Assembly (NCBI GenBank): GCA_963989385.1
Contig: OZ022509.1
Location: 74,980,667 to 75,044,666 of the forward strand
Reading direction: 5' to 3'
Source: Ctena decussata
Lineage: Eukaryota > Mollusca > Bivalvia > Lucinida > Lucinidae
DNA: 64,000 nt
The translations under genes were made by a program, and so were the position numbers. This document shows, piece by piece, positions 43,067 through 54,030 of this stretch (positions are counted from its first letter, which is position 1; each line of letters starts with the position of its first letter). The notes under the pieces were generated by a model, which did no database searches, had not been told where the DNA came from, and saw only the letters and a list, made by a program, of their open reading frames with translations.

Positions 43067-43279
43067 AAAGCCGCATTTAGATGGACAAAATACATCCGGG
43101 TGTAAATTTGCACCCGGGGTATATTTTGTCCATGTAAACGACGTTTATAGGTAGAATCAGTCGTCTTGGGGTGTACTTTGTCCATCTAAAAAAGGTTTTA
43201 AGCAAAATCGGGGATGCCAATTTGCACCAGGGTGCAAATACACACCCGGGTGTATTCTGTCCGTCTAAACACGGCTTAC
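43067..43279. mobile_element. AAGCCGTGTTTAGACGGAC-type MITE
   Basis: Ends AAGCCGCATTTAGATGGAC and GTCCGTCTAAACACGGCTT. It contains three ACCCGGGTGT-like inner palindromes and a third internal TTTGTCCATCTAAA. Confidence 0.75.
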
Positions 43280-43428
43280 GAATGGTTGTAACATATTTGT
43301 TTTTTGTTCACACAGATGCACATTTGCTGAAACTGTGTGAGAGCTGGCTCTATACTAAGTGTAGGCTTGTTTGACCTGTATGCAAACGATGACGGCCATT
43401 ATTCTTGACTACTTCCTATCGTAAACGC

Positions 43429-43530
43429 GGTTCCATTGCACACAGCCTTTCATTATCACCCTTTCATCGTCCTGATATGACTGAAATACTGTTGAAAAGG
43501 ACATAAAATCGAGAATTATCCCTCCATCCA
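43429..43530 (+). mobile_element. SINE-2, 5'-truncated
   Basis: Only the body remains: CGGTTCCATTGCACACAGCC to ACTGTTGAAAAGGACATAAA. The tRNA-like head is absent, as expected from incomplete reverse transcription. Confidence 0.8.
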
Positions 43531-44012
43531 TCTTGGCTGCTGGACTTTACACGTGCGCCTTAGTCACCCGATTATATTTCAGGCGCGACATAGCAATTCG
43601 TGCTTTATGCCATATGCGAATAACGAAGGCACAAATTAGCCTGCGCACCCGCATAGTATTAGCGTCTTTATTGTTCATGGCATGGATAGAACAAAGTCTC
43701 CAGAAGGGTCATGCCAAATAGCTAGCCTCAAACCAGCATGAGTAACTCTATTCTGGCTTGTGTCTACGCTGGTCGGAACTCTTGAAGACACCATATCTCA
43801 TGAACCGGCTCAATTGTTTTCTCTATGAGCCGTTGGTTTGTGTGACTGTTTGGGTAAGATGGGATTGGTTTCACTGGTTCGATAAGGTTTCTCAGAAATT
43901 CAAGTGAACGCTCTGGGTATAAGGCTTACATGCAATTTTCATCAAATAAGAACCTTGTGAAGTTTATGAATAGACATTCAAACGTTCATGCACAGTAAAG
44001 CGTTCGCAAGCG

Positions 44013-44207
44013 TCACCCCCGGTTAACTATGTATATGCAAAGGCTGTTACGAAACTAAAAAAGAGCTGTTACGAAACGAAAAAAAGTCGGAGTTACCAAA
44101 CGACCTGATGACCAGGTCGTTTGATAACTATAACTTTTTTTTCGTTTCGTAATGATCAGCTCCTTTTCGTTTGGTAACATCCATGAAAACATAGTTAACC
44201 AGGTGTG
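44013..44207. mobile_element. GTTACGAAACGAAAAA fold-back element, copy 1
   Basis: Outer arms CACCCCCGGTTAACTATG / CATAGTTAACCAGGTGTG, then repeated GCTGTTACGAAACGAAAA and its complement, and a central GACCTGATGACCAGGTC. A second copy is at 57150-57325. Confidence 0.8.
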
Positions 44208-44749
44208 AGTGTATGTAAGTTTTGGGTTCAGACCACTTATACATTGTAATCAAGCTTTTGAGAGGGGACGTCGTTCCCAAAATATAAAAGAAAAAACGGA
44301 TCGAACATGTGACCCTTATATTGCTATTTTGCTAGGTGATTGCATGGTGAATGAGCTCACGGCTTCTTCAGCTTGGAGAGCGCTGGTGAGTGTAACGTTT
44401 TAATGCCTTTCAACAATATTTATGATGTATCATAACGTCTTTCATCTGTGTGTGGCAGAGACATTAATGCTTTTTCTTATGCTGATGATAGTACTGCATT
44501 GATTTCTCATTTGTATAAAATAACAAGTGCAGGAATAGTAGACAAGCGGTTTCGGTGAGATATTTCAATCACTTAAAAGATACTCGCGTATGTAGAGACC
44601 AGTTCAGATACAGCAAGATGTGTGCATCAAATGAGACAATACGTAATGCCGCATGGATCGAGTAGTGCCCATCTGCAAGCATGAGGCAAAATATGTTACT
44701 TACAACAATAAAAAAATAGGAATGGAATGGGTAAGAGACAGTAAGGTAT

Positions 44750-45275
44750 AGATTTTCTTTGGTTTAAAACTGCGTTGGTTGTTTCTGACGAACCGTGTTC
44801 ATTATACCTGGCCTAAAATGTGAACCGTGGTAAGTTGTTGACAGAAAAAAAGACAGTACCTAACTTCAAATGCTTATAATTCCATTCTACAAAGTAATTT
44901 ATGATTCATTACAATTGGCATGTTTTCTGTAATCCCTGGTAGCATTAATTCTGTCGGAATCCCCAAGTTTGTACATTTGGTAAACCGTTCACGGCCCTCT
45001 GAAATAAAATATTTATTTTTTTTTTTGCTTCGTCGCTGACATTTCAAAGTTTTTTGTCGCTTTGTTGATTATGCTAGAACCCGGGATTTCTCCATGACAT
45101 GTAGAAAACTCCCCCCTTTCTTAATATGGAATCCAGAAATTTCGATTCAGTCTGATTAAAGAGAAAATAAGGGAAAAACGGCTACTCACATCTGTTTTCC
45201 GCCTTACCTGTTGAACTGCGTTAGTTGTCTTCTGTCGCGGTCGTTGTCTCGGGATAACCCGTGTGAGGATGACTA
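44750..45275 (-). repeat. Diverged inverted-repeat partner of 41988-42540 (right arm)
   Basis: On the minus strand: TCACACGGGTTATCCCGAGA, ACGACCGCGACAGAAGACAA and AACGCAGTTCAACAG|GTAAGG (a 5' splice-like site), later GAACACGGTTCGTCAG and CCAACGCAGTTTTA. Blocks are in the same order as the left arm. Confidence 0.5.
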
Positions 45276-45353
45276 TAATAAATATGACCAAAGACAGGTT
45301 TTCTTGTGATTGGGTAGCTGGTTACTGGTAGCCATTCACCAATTCTGTCAGCC

Positions 45354-45416
45354 CCTCCCCCCCCCCCCCCCACACACACACACACACACACAAACACATA
45401 CACACATACACACACC
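45354..45416. repeat. C-run and CA microsatellite
   Basis: Poly-C of about 16 bases followed by (CA)n with AACACATA interruptions; the 69-codon Val/Cys/Gly frame over it is an artefact. Confidence 0.95.
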
Positions 45417-45544
45417 TCCCCTCCTTCCATCTTAGGTCACCTCTTGAAAAGAAGAGAAAAGAATCTTGTACCTAAGAACAATTTTGTTTCTTTCTGTTAA
45501 AAACTGGTGATAAACATGGAGATGTATCTGTTCAGCTTAACTAG

Positions 45545-45585
45545 CCAGAGGCTTATAACTACTCACTGAGTAGTTATAAGCCTCT
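45545..45585. repeat. Short perfect palindrome
   Basis: AGAGGCTTATAACTACTCA / TGAGTAGTTATAAGCCTCT with C between; it sits directly beside a family-B element. Confidence 0.85.
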
Positions 45586-45588
45586 GAA

Positions 45589-45813
45589 CTAACCCATTGC
45601 ATTCTGAGTATTTTTGTCATCTGCTGAAATTGTCGTCTGCATCAAAAATCAAGAATATTTTGACAATATTGGTCTAACCAACTCCTGTAGAAATGATGTC
45701 TGGACAGCAAACAGTTTGGATCTCAGATCAGGCCCCAGGTTTGTGGGGCCTGATCTGGATCCAAACTGTTTGCCCAAATACCCCTAAAGGGGTATCCTGA
45801 ATGGAATGGGTTA
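45589..45813. mobile_element. TTAA-type hairpin element, family B, copy 2 (inverted)
   Basis: Ends TAACCCATTGCATTCTGAG and CCTGAATGGAATGGGTTA. The hairpin has base GCAAACAGTTTGGATC / GATCCAAACTGTTTGC and inner stem CAGGCCCCAGGTTTGTGGGG. Confidence 0.85.
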
Positions 45814-46071
45814 GTAAATCAGAACATCTGTTTATGATTTAGATCAAAATTAAATAAATTTGAGTATTTGCCAGTTGGGGCTTTGTTTCAAATACTAAGG
45901 CTGGTTAGTTCAGCACTTCAGCTGATATTTGTATTATTTGCACCTGTTTAGAGTCAGTCAAGGTTTTGATACATATATGCTTGTAAATTTACATTGTCAT
46001 TGTTTTAGCTTGCCAGTATATAAAAAGTGCAGTAGAAATTTATGACATCTCCCTCAGCTGGGGATAGCCTT

Positions 46072-46450
46072 ATACCCTGTTTAGACTAGAGTTTTAATCC
46101 GAATCGAAACCGAATTCGCATCGAATTAACCGTTTACACTAGCAAATCTAATTCGAATTAAAAACTAATTCGGAGTAAACTAATCCCACAGAGCACCTTG
46201 GATCGAAACCGAATTAACTTTTACTTCGGATTAAAAGTCGTGTCTAAACAGCAAACCGAAGCGAATCCGGTTAAATTAATGTTAAAAATAGATAGCGGAT
46301 TTTCCTGAATCGGATTCGCTCCGGACTGCGAAGTAACTTGCACCGAATCGAAAACGGTATAGTCTAAACAGACAAGTGGGTTCGCTCCGGATTACCTTAC
46401 TGCGGAGCAATCTGTTCCGAATCGAAACAGGTATCGTCTAAACAGAGTAT
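46072..46450. mobile_element. CTGTTTAGAC MITE with internal TCTAAACAG repeats
   Basis: Ends ATACCCTGTTTAGACTAG and GTATCGTCTAAACAGAGTAT. Internal copies of GTCTAAACAG near 46242 and 46360, with many AATCGAAACCGAAT words, suggest growth by internal duplication of the terminal module. Confidence 0.8.
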
Positions 46451-46464
46451 TAGAAGGCTTAGTG

Positions 46465-46677
46465 GTTCTTAAAGACAGGGGTCTGGTTCCCAGCACAAGG
46501 CTATCTTACCTGTACAGGTAAAGGTGTGAAAATTTATTCAACCAATCAGTGAAACAGAATAACCAAACGTGATAATTTCATTGGCTGACTGGAGGTGTTG
46601 ACAGTATGTGATCAACAGAAAGAATGACACTGTGGAAGTTAATCCTCCTTATATAGTGCCACTCCTGTTTTTTCAGT
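46465..46677 (+). repeat. Dispersed repeat, inverted relative of 59625-59905
   Basis: Shares, in opposite orientation, TACCTGTACAGGTA, TTCAACCAATCAGTG and CCTTATATAGTGCCACTCCTG with 59625-59905. Function unknown. Confidence 0.65.
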
Positions 46678-47127
46678 GGTCCTACTAAAGACAGAAAAGG
46701 ACTAACTCTGCCGAAAAGAACTTTCGGGCACCGAAAAGGACTTTTATTTGCCATTAAATGCCATATAAAACATTTTAATATCATCATGATATTAATCAGC
46801 GCTTGAATAATAATTTTGGGAAATGTAGAATCTTCATTTTATAATTTCACAAAAATATTACAGCACTGAAAAGGACTCAACTTCTGGTCAGTCAAGAGAT
46901 GCCATGTACCGAAAAGGACATCGCAAATGCTGAATTTTGGACTCCGAAAAGGGCATTTTTCACTTTATATACTAGCAAATTATGTTAAGAAATAAAATAT
47001 TTTACTCCTTGTATTTTTCAAACGTTTTATAGCCTAAAATTACATTTAAAAATTCCTTTTCGGTGCCCGAAAGTTCTTTTTGGTCCTTTTCGGTGCCCGA
47101 AAGTTCTTTTCTGTCTTTAGAAGGACC
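46678..47127. mobile_element. GGTCCTACTAAAGACAG element, MULE-like flank
   Basis: Termini GGTCCTACTAAAGACAGA and CTGTCTTTAGAAGGACC, then inverted GAACTTTCGGGCACCGAAA / TTTCGGTGCCCGAAAGTTC. Flanks TTTTTTCAGT and TTTTTTTAGT match at 9 of 10 positions, hinting at a 9-10-bp target duplication as in Mutator-like elements; the T-run weakens this. Confidence 0.7.
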
Positions 47128-47486
47128 CTTTTTTTAGTACTATATTTTTACTTCAGTAGCATCCCAGCAGCGCCATGGATTTGCAGGGCCGTTGAATGAA
47201 TACCTTAATGAGCATAGGAGTTTTCACATCAGTGTGCCGGTATATGTTGAGGGCTATTTAAAAGCATGCCCCCTGCTGTGCAAGGCATATACCAGGCTGT
47301 GGAAAGTCTAAATTCCTGCTATACCTGGGCCTCAGGAAGGCTGCAGTTACAAATTACTGGTGCCATTAGCTGACAATGCCACAGGTTTATACTAAATTAA
47401 CAGAAACTTAGTGCAAAACCCCAACCCTTCCCATCTTCCATTGATTGGTCATGACCACCCACCACATTGAAGTAAATTTCAATTAT

Positions 47487-47700
47487 CAACCCATTCCATT
47501 CGGGATACCTTTAGGGGTATCTGGGCAAACAGTTTGGATCCAACATAAACGTGGGGCCTGATCTGAGATCCAAACTGTTTGCTGCCAAGACATCATTTCT
47601 ACAAGAGTTGGTCAGACCAATATTGTCAAAATATTCTTGATTATTGATGCAGACGACAATTTCAGCAGATGACAAAAATACCCAGAATGCAATGGGTTAA
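47487..47700. mobile_element. TTAA-type hairpin element, family B, copy 3
   Basis: Starts CAACCCATTCCATTCGGGA and ends CCCAGAATGCAATGGGTTAA. Hairpin base GCAAACAGTTTGGATCC / GATCCAAACTGTTTGC; part of one inner arm is deleted (GATCCAACATAAACGTGGGG). Its right end is 89 bp from the exon at 47789. Confidence 0.85.
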
Positions 47701-47788
47701 ATGGAACTGACACCTTAATGTTGACATGTTATCTAAAATAGTATCTCAATTTTGAATTTCTTTCATTTGTGCGTTTCAATCAACTTAC

Positions 47789-47893
47789 CATTTAGGAACA
47801 ACCTGAGGCAACATTACTGGTAGTGTCCATTTCCTTGGAAAGGATGTCTGTGTATGAATAAGCTGCTTTGGTGAATGTGGCCCTTCATCTTGT
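47789..47893 (-). CDS. Internal coding exon of an unrecognised protein (downstream of the 52231 exon)
   Basis: On the minus strand a strong 3' splice site (CACTTTCTTTCCTTTCAG) leads into 105 nt that end at a canonical 5' splice site (CCTAAATG|GTAAGTTG). Only one frame is open: one base completing a codon, 34 codons beginning QDEGPHSPKQLIHTQ and ending LPVMLPQVVPK, then two bases (TG). The first base joins the AG left by the exon at 52231-52315 to give AGA (Arg), so the phases agree. I do not recognise the protein and see no domain. The next downstream exon, which must start by completing TGN, was not found. Confidence rests on splice signals plus phase match. Confidence 0.72.
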
Positions 47894-47956
47894 CTGAAAG
47901 GAAAGAAAGTGTGAGTAATAACTTCTGTCAGAAATTTGGCAGTAGTCTAAAGTGCA

Positions 47957-48040
47957 CCCAGCAGGCACACAACCTTGTATCAACCTTGATTTAAAGTCAT
48001 ATCTTGAATCAAGGTTGATTCAAGGTTGTGTGCCCAATGG
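47957..48040. mobile_element. CCAGCAGG-type palindrome, copy 3
   Basis: CCCAGCAGGCACACAACCTTG and CAAGGTTGTGTGCCCAATGG, with TCAACCTTGATT / AATCAAGGTTGA inside. It lies inside the 4.3-kb intron of the spliced gene. Confidence 0.75.
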
Positions 48041-50879
48041 ATGATTCCAGGCTGGAGTTCCTGTTATCATAGTCTTGTGAAACAATTAAATCATTGGACC
48101 AATAAGTTAGATATAAAGAGTATTATGGTGAATTTATTTATTTATTAGAAATTTCTTGACAACATAATATATATATGAGTCAAAGGACTGGACGTAGGCT
48201 GGGCATATATTTTTCCTCTCCTAAAAATTATGGTGAATGAGTATTCCTAAAGAGGATGCAGCTCTACAATATTGCCTCCCTTTTAAGTTTGGGTCAACTC
48301 TTAAAGGAAAGAAATTGCCCATATAGGAGCAAATTCTTTCCTTTAAAAATTGACTTGATATCAAATGGCTATCTTATCCAGAGAAGCAAACATGAATTCA
48401 TGCAAGTTAATATGACATTATTTTCGGAAAAGAGGCATGATGCGTTTATATGAGCAGGGGCATTTATAAGGATTAATATGGTAGGTGCAGTACTTAAAGT
48501 TTTCATTTGGGGAGATAAATTGTCATATTTCATTTTAAGCCACAGTTGTAATAATTATTTGTCATTAAATAATTTCAACAAATATGTTTTTATTGCTGTA
48601 TACACCTTTCCTATAATTCAGAGTCTGTTCGAGTTTTGTCCCTTGCAACGCCTATGATGTCATCTATAGAATAAGCTATCGTTTTTCATGGTGTAACCAA
48701 ATACATGCCGGTTTTCCGTATATTCAAAACTAACATTCAACGGTTAAGATTAAGACAACTATTTTGTTCCAACTATATTAAGTTCTTTCTTTGTCGGAAA
48801 ATAAGCTTTATAACTTATAGCACATGGGAATTTGACATAAAATAAAAAGATTTCTGACTAAAATTTCGGGCCAAAATTACCGTTACCGAAAGAGTAGGCT
48901 ATGTATCACCAGTACAGCTTCCAAAGCATAAGGAAAAGAAAGAAAATCACTGAAGATGTTCAGGCCATTATTACAAAAAGATACACGCTAAAAAAGACAA
49001 CAAAGTTTGCTGACGTGGAATTCTTTTGTGTAATCACCAAATTGCGCGCATTGCCGCAGTAAACAAACACCTATGATTGTGTGTTACCCAGACACGTGTT
49101 CCAAAAGCAGCTCTAAGAACACCTACCGCAAAATGGAAACGATCAAATAAATAATGCCGATGATAAGTAAGAGACAGAAAAAATAATAATATAAATTCAA
49201 CCTTGGGTTCAAACTTATGGAAAACTGTCTGGATGCTGATGCTTTTAGATCGGTGCATCGGGCAAGAAACCATAAATATCAGCGCTATAATCTGTCTGGT
49301 AATAATGCATAGTTACTGTCTGAATGCTGATGTTTTACCTGTCGGAAAAATGGAAAGAACTTTTCAGATTTACAGAACTTATTTATACGAAATGTAACTC
49401 TTTCATATTGAACAAACGTGAATGTATTGCCGGGATGTTAAAACACGGCGTCGATGAAAGGGGCCATGAAAATCATGAGGGACTTGTCTCAGGATTTTAT
49501 GATATTAAAAAAAATAATAAAAGATTATATAAATAAAAAATGTCACATGAAAACAGGGCAATTATACTTTAATTTGGTCTTTCAATGAATGTTTTGCAGT
49601 TCACATTTACAAAACGTCTGCTTTATGCATGTTATGTGTGCTTGCAGTTGTACTGAATTATATGGGATGCTCCTATAGATGACATCACAGTCTACTTGGG
49701 TAGATAACTCTTGTGCGACTTTATCGATTTATATGAAAGATGTATTCTTCTTTTTATTTCAGTTGTGAAAGCAGTCGCAGCACATTTAATTTTCTTGCAT
49801 GTCAAAATGTGTAAAACAAAGAGGAATGTATTTAATTTAGTTTTGGCACTCTAAAATGGGTTTCTGTTACCTTGCCAACTCTCTCTGTTCTAGAAGAGTT
49901 GTTTCCAATAGACACATTGGTTGAAATTGTAAACTCATTTTGTTACAAGGAGCACTTGAAATATTAAATCAGTGCAGATTAAAAAGTTCAGTTCAGTCAG
50001 TTAAAACTGTTAGTCTGGGAATGTATTTATTCAGAAAAGTGGTATTAAAAGGTTAAGGCAAACGAATCTTGGACAGTTGAAGTCAGCTGCGTTTGTTGTT
50101 AATATTACAATATTAGCCAGATCAATCATGTGATTTCAAATAAAGTGGCATTGGTGACAAGAAAAGACTCTGATCAGAGCCATCACTATATGGCATTGGG
50201 CTAAACCATACAGCCAACAGTGAGGCAGTGCTCCAGATAAGCAGCGTATTTGCGTAAATACCCAATAAAATAATTGAAAAACACAATTGACCTTTTCCTG
50301 TAAGCGTACCAATACGCAGACAAAATTCCCGGTACACAAAGACCCAAAAGACAGAAGCGTAACGACGGTATTATCCAAAGCTGTCATGTGTAACCAAAAG
50401 CGCCGGGTGTAATTCCTATGCCGCGTGTTCAACTATCTGTGTTGACCTCACAGATTTACCACATCGTTATTTATAGATATACTGGTACTCGTTCTGTACA
50501 TGGTGAGCAAGAAATGACGGGAAACATGCTGAAATATCGGCGGGAAAGAATCTTAGTGAACGAACCGAATTTCTAAAAATCGCAGGTTTCCGGGAATTTA
50601 ATAAACCTGACCAGTCTTCTTATCATATAATTACTATCTCCGCTGACAGCGCATAGCAAATTTATGTTACCATTTGCATTTTGTAAGTAAAAACTGGTCT
50701 AATGCTTATGCATAACGCCCATTTCGCACATCAGGCACAAGTGAAATACAAAAGTCAGGAAATAGAGTAAGTGTCCAGGAAAAGGCTCAGAACTACAACA
50801 GGCATTCTGGTTCCTGGAATTCTAAAATTTCCGTGGGGGGGAACCCGAATCCTTTTCTCGGAATCACATCATTAGGCGT
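48041..50879. other. Intron sequence with a possible inverted-repeat-bounded element (48628-49712)
   Basis: TATGATGTCATCTATAG near 48652-48668 recurs inverted as CTATAGATGACATCACAG near 49672-49690, with weaker similarity further out (GAGTTTTGTCCC / AGAGTTATCTACCC). The kilobase between has no recognisable coding sequence. A GGAAAGAAATTG repeat is near 48300. Confidence 0.4.
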
Positions 50880-51870
50880 GCATGGTTTTGGCTAATGAAT
50901 CCCTTGCATGGTATTGTTCAGCTTGAAATTCAAAGCACATGATGGTATTGACCAGAGTAGCAGTCCAGTACCGTGCATGGGATAGGAATATGATATTCCA
51001 TGTCTGATATTCGGTGAATGGTGAAAGACATTACTTGCCAATCCCATGCTGGCAGTACCATGCATGGGTTTCAAATACCATGCTGCCTAATACCATGCAA
51101 AGGATTTGTTGAATGGTGAACCCCATGGTAGCCAATACCATGCTGGACAATACTTTGCATAGGATTCGAATACCATGCTGGCCAATACTATGTATGGGCT
51201 TAGTTGAATGGCAATCCCCATGCTAACCATTATTTTACTGGACTTTTCCATGCATGGGATTTGAGCTGGCCAAAACCATGCATAGAATTTGTTGACTTGT
51301 GAACCCATGCTAATGATGCTAGCCAATACCATGCTGGCCAATACCATGCATACTATTCAAATACCATTCTGGTAAATACCTTGCATTGATTTTTGGGATG
51401 GCAAACCCCATTAAAGCCAAAACACTACAATGGATGCATCAAACAGCAAATTCTATGCTAGCGAATACCATGCTAGCCAAAACCGTGCATGTGATTGCAA
51501 TACCATGCTGGCCCCAATACCATCCATGGGATTCATTGAATGTCCAACCCATGCTGGCCAATAGCCCAATACCATGCATGATATTTAAATACCATGCTGG
51601 GAAACACTGTACATGGGATTTCTCAATTTAGGAAGAACATGCTGGCCAGTACCATGTAGGGCAATACCATGCAAGGTATTTATCGACTGGCAGACTCCAT
51701 CATGCTAACTACCATGCACGGGATTTGTCGAATTGCAAAACCCCATGCTAGCCAATACCACGGTTGGCAACCATCATACTTGGCAATACCAAGCATAGGA
51801 TTTGTTGAATGGCAAACCTAATCTACATCATGCTTGCCAATACCACTCATGCATGTAGCATCCTGGTGTG
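50880..51870. repeat. Degenerate ACCATGCTGGCCAATACC minisatellite
   Basis: Irregular 55-75-bp iterations of ATACCATGCATGGGATT, TGTTGAATGGCAAACCC and CCATGCTAGCCAATACC, about 1 kb, within the same intron. Short frames in it are artefacts. Confidence 0.88.
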
Positions 51871-51943
51871 AAGCAGTGGTCAAACTGTTTGAACTTAAGA
51901 TGCTGCAAACTGTATTAGAGCTTTTTGTTTTCAAATGCTATTA

Positions 51944-52132
51944 AACACACGGGATAGGCGGCAATCAAAAACCCTCTTAATAATCGATTAACGCAGATCA
52001 GAAACCTTTAGAAACAGCGTTTTCGATTGCAAATTGGTGACAATTTGCAATCGAAAACGCTGTTTCTAACGTTTTTTGATCTGCGATCGTCGATTGCACA
52101 TGCGTTTTCAATTGCAGCCTACCCGCTGTGTT
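51944..52132. mobile_element. ACACGGGATAGGCGGCAAT fold-back element
   Basis: Outer arms CACACGGGATAGGCGGCAAT and TTGCAGCCTACCCGCTGTG. Perfect inner arms AGAAACAGCGTTTTCGATTG and CAATCGAAAACGCTGTTTCT, spaced by about 20 bp. It lies about 100 bp from the exon at 52231. Confidence 0.85.
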
Positions 52133-52230
52133 GAAGACCAATGAACAAAATAACAGATTAATCAGATTCTTGAGTCCAGGGATTTTTGGGAAGTCTGTGG
52201 CATATAAAAAAGAGCTTTGTTGATACTTAC

Positions 52231-52315
52231 CTGTAAGATTTTAACTGCCAGCTCAGACTCTGTATCCAACCTTTGTGGAACCTCTGTAGGTCATGGAACA
52301 ATATCTTTGCGTCAC
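52231..52315 (-). CDS. Internal coding exon of an unrecognised protein (upstream exon)
   Basis: On the minus strand: 3' splice site TTTAAACAG|GTGACGC, 85 nt, then a consensus 5' splice site TTACAG|GTAAGTATC. The only open frame is two bases (GT), 27 codons reading DAKILFHDLQRFHKGWIQ ... WQLKSY, and two bases (AG). It joins the exon at 47789-47893 in phase, giving at least 62 residues across the pair. The preceding exon must end one base into a codon (NGT) and was not found; it may lie between here and 62 kb or outside the window. No family recognised. Confidence 0.72.
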
Positions 52316-52754
52316 CTGTTTAAACAATATCCTTATAATCCATAAACAATTATTTTACTACACATCAATTTTAATCTTCACAAACTGTCCTGATTCTGTC
52401 ACGCTTTTGTTTCTTTCCAATAAAATTTTTCGAATATCGAAAATAGCGCCTTTTTGATAAGATCGGTAATCTTTTTCAGTCACTATCATCTAAAACAACA
52501 TCAATTCACCACAGAATAATGTAATTCACAGATATATTTATGTTACTATTTTGTAACTTAAGAATTAGTTGTAACGATATGTCATAGTTTATACAATAAT
52601 CAGCACATACATACCTTCTGAAGTTATTATTATTTCTGGTACTTAAGCCACCTCATATGAAAACCTACCAATAAGGCATGAGTGAACACTAAAGATTTTG
52701 ATTGGCTGATACTTTGGCACAGACAAATATGAAGTTTTGCAGCTGGCTTGACCC
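52316..52754. other. Probable intron upstream of the 52231 exon
   Basis: A GTATGT 5' splice-like site on the minus strand near 52611-52616 (TTCAGAAG|GTATGTATG) follows only a very short open stretch. I do not call an exon. Confidence 0.4.
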
Positions 52755-52940
52755 TTAAAGCGCCAAAAATTAAAATTGTTGAATTGGCAAATAGTGTAGA
52801 TCCAGAGCCACCTCATCTGAATCTACTCTGTTTGCCCTCTAGTGTTCTAATTCTCAATATGATATAGCTTGGACAAAACATTTTTTGAAATTCTGCAGAC
52901 ATAAATTTTGTCATCTGCTTTTTGGCGCATTAAGGGTTAA
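52755..52940. mobile_element. TTAA-flanked hairpin element, family A (partial hairpin)
   Basis: TTAA at 52755-52758 and 52937-52940; ends CTTAAAGCGCCAAAAATT and TTTTTGGCGCATTAAGGG. One inner arm of the hairpin is deleted (GTAGATCCAGAGCCACC / CATCTGAATCTACTCTG). Confidence 0.8.
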
Positions 52941-53027
52941 GGATACAGAGACTGTATGCAGTCTGATCTGAGAATTCACTGTTCCTGGTACCTTATTACA
53001 GAGCTCCATATAAGCATTGGTATTGAG

Positions 53028-53165
53028 GATAATTTTGAGATTAATTTTCTTATTTCTCAATGAAAACACATATTGTGACCCCTCATTAGAATCGTCTCTG
53101 TGAGACAGATCTAATGAGGGCCACAACTTATGTTTCAATAAGAAATATGGAAAATTATCCCTAAA
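53028..53165. mobile_element. Palindromic MITE, CCCCTCATTAGA family, copy 2
   Basis: GGATAATTTTGAGATTAA ... CACATATTGTGACCCCTC and TAATGAGGGCCACAAC ... ATATGGAAAATTATCC. Matches the copy at 13784. Confidence 0.75.
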
Positions 53166-53393
53166 TTATCCCTGTTCCCCCTTCTTACCTAGAGCACTGT
53201 TATAAGGCCCATTGAGACGTGGCCCGTCCAATTTAAGGTGCTTATAATTGTCAGCCAGACAATAACTAACCAGTTCACCCATATCATAAGCTGATCAGTT
53301 AAAGCTTAATAAAATGTTACTGTCAAACTATTGAGTCCATATAATATACTTCCATACCTTGACAAAATTAAGTATTTGGACTCAAAATGGCTA

Positions 53394-53460
53394 GCAAATA
53401 GTGCAGACCCTGATCAGACTGCTCCTCAGGAGCAGTCTGATCAGGGTCTACACTGTTTGC
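53394..53460. repeat. GCAAACAGTG hairpin cassette
   Basis: GCAAATAGTGCAGACCC / GGGTCTACACTGTTTGC with a perfect inner stem TGATCAGACTGCTCC / GGAGCAGTCTGATCA. Confidence 0.85.
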
Positions 53461-53867
53461 TATGTAACCAACTGTTGATTTTGCATCCTGTGAATGGAAA
53501 AAAGACATGCCCATATTAATAAGCTTTAAAGTAGATTACTGAAATTAGAATGGAATGGTTTCCGTTGTCCCAATACACAGCGTTTTTATGGTGTTTCACA
53601 TACTTTAAGAGTAATTAAAACTCGGGTAGCAGGCAATAATGATTTAGGCAATAATGATTTAGTTGTATTCGAGGGTTTTGTGATTGATTTTCATGTTAAA
53701 CCCACAGAATATTAAGTGTGAAGTTTTGTTATAGTTTTCAGGAGTATTTACATTGCCAACCTAGAATCACCTATTTTAAAAAAAATAATCCATTAAAACT
53801 TAAAGGTTTACCAGAGATACTTTTAAAAAGTGCAAGCCAAGATGAGTGACTACTGACAGTAATTTAG

Positions 53868-54030
53868 GGGATAACTGTATTGAAAATTGTCATTTGGGGA
53901 GGTAAATCGTCGGTTTTATGGTCGGAAATTTCGTTTTACCGCTATGTGCCTGCGGAGGCGTAAAATGCAATTTGCGACCATAAAACCGATGATTTACCTC
54001 CCCAAATGCCAATTTTCAATTAAGTTATCC
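53868..54030. mobile_element. GGGATAACTG palindromic element
   Basis: Arms: ATTTGGGGAGGTAAATCG with TCGGTTTTATGGTCG, and CGACCATAAAACCGATG with ATTTACCTCCCCAAAT; outer GGGGATAACTGTATTGAAAA / TTTTCAATTAAGTTATCCCC. The 81-codon frame across it is an artefact. Confidence 0.8.

Noticed and set aside
45221..45430. Val/Cys/Gly-rich protein
   Set aside because: Encoded by the CA microsatellite and poly-C run.
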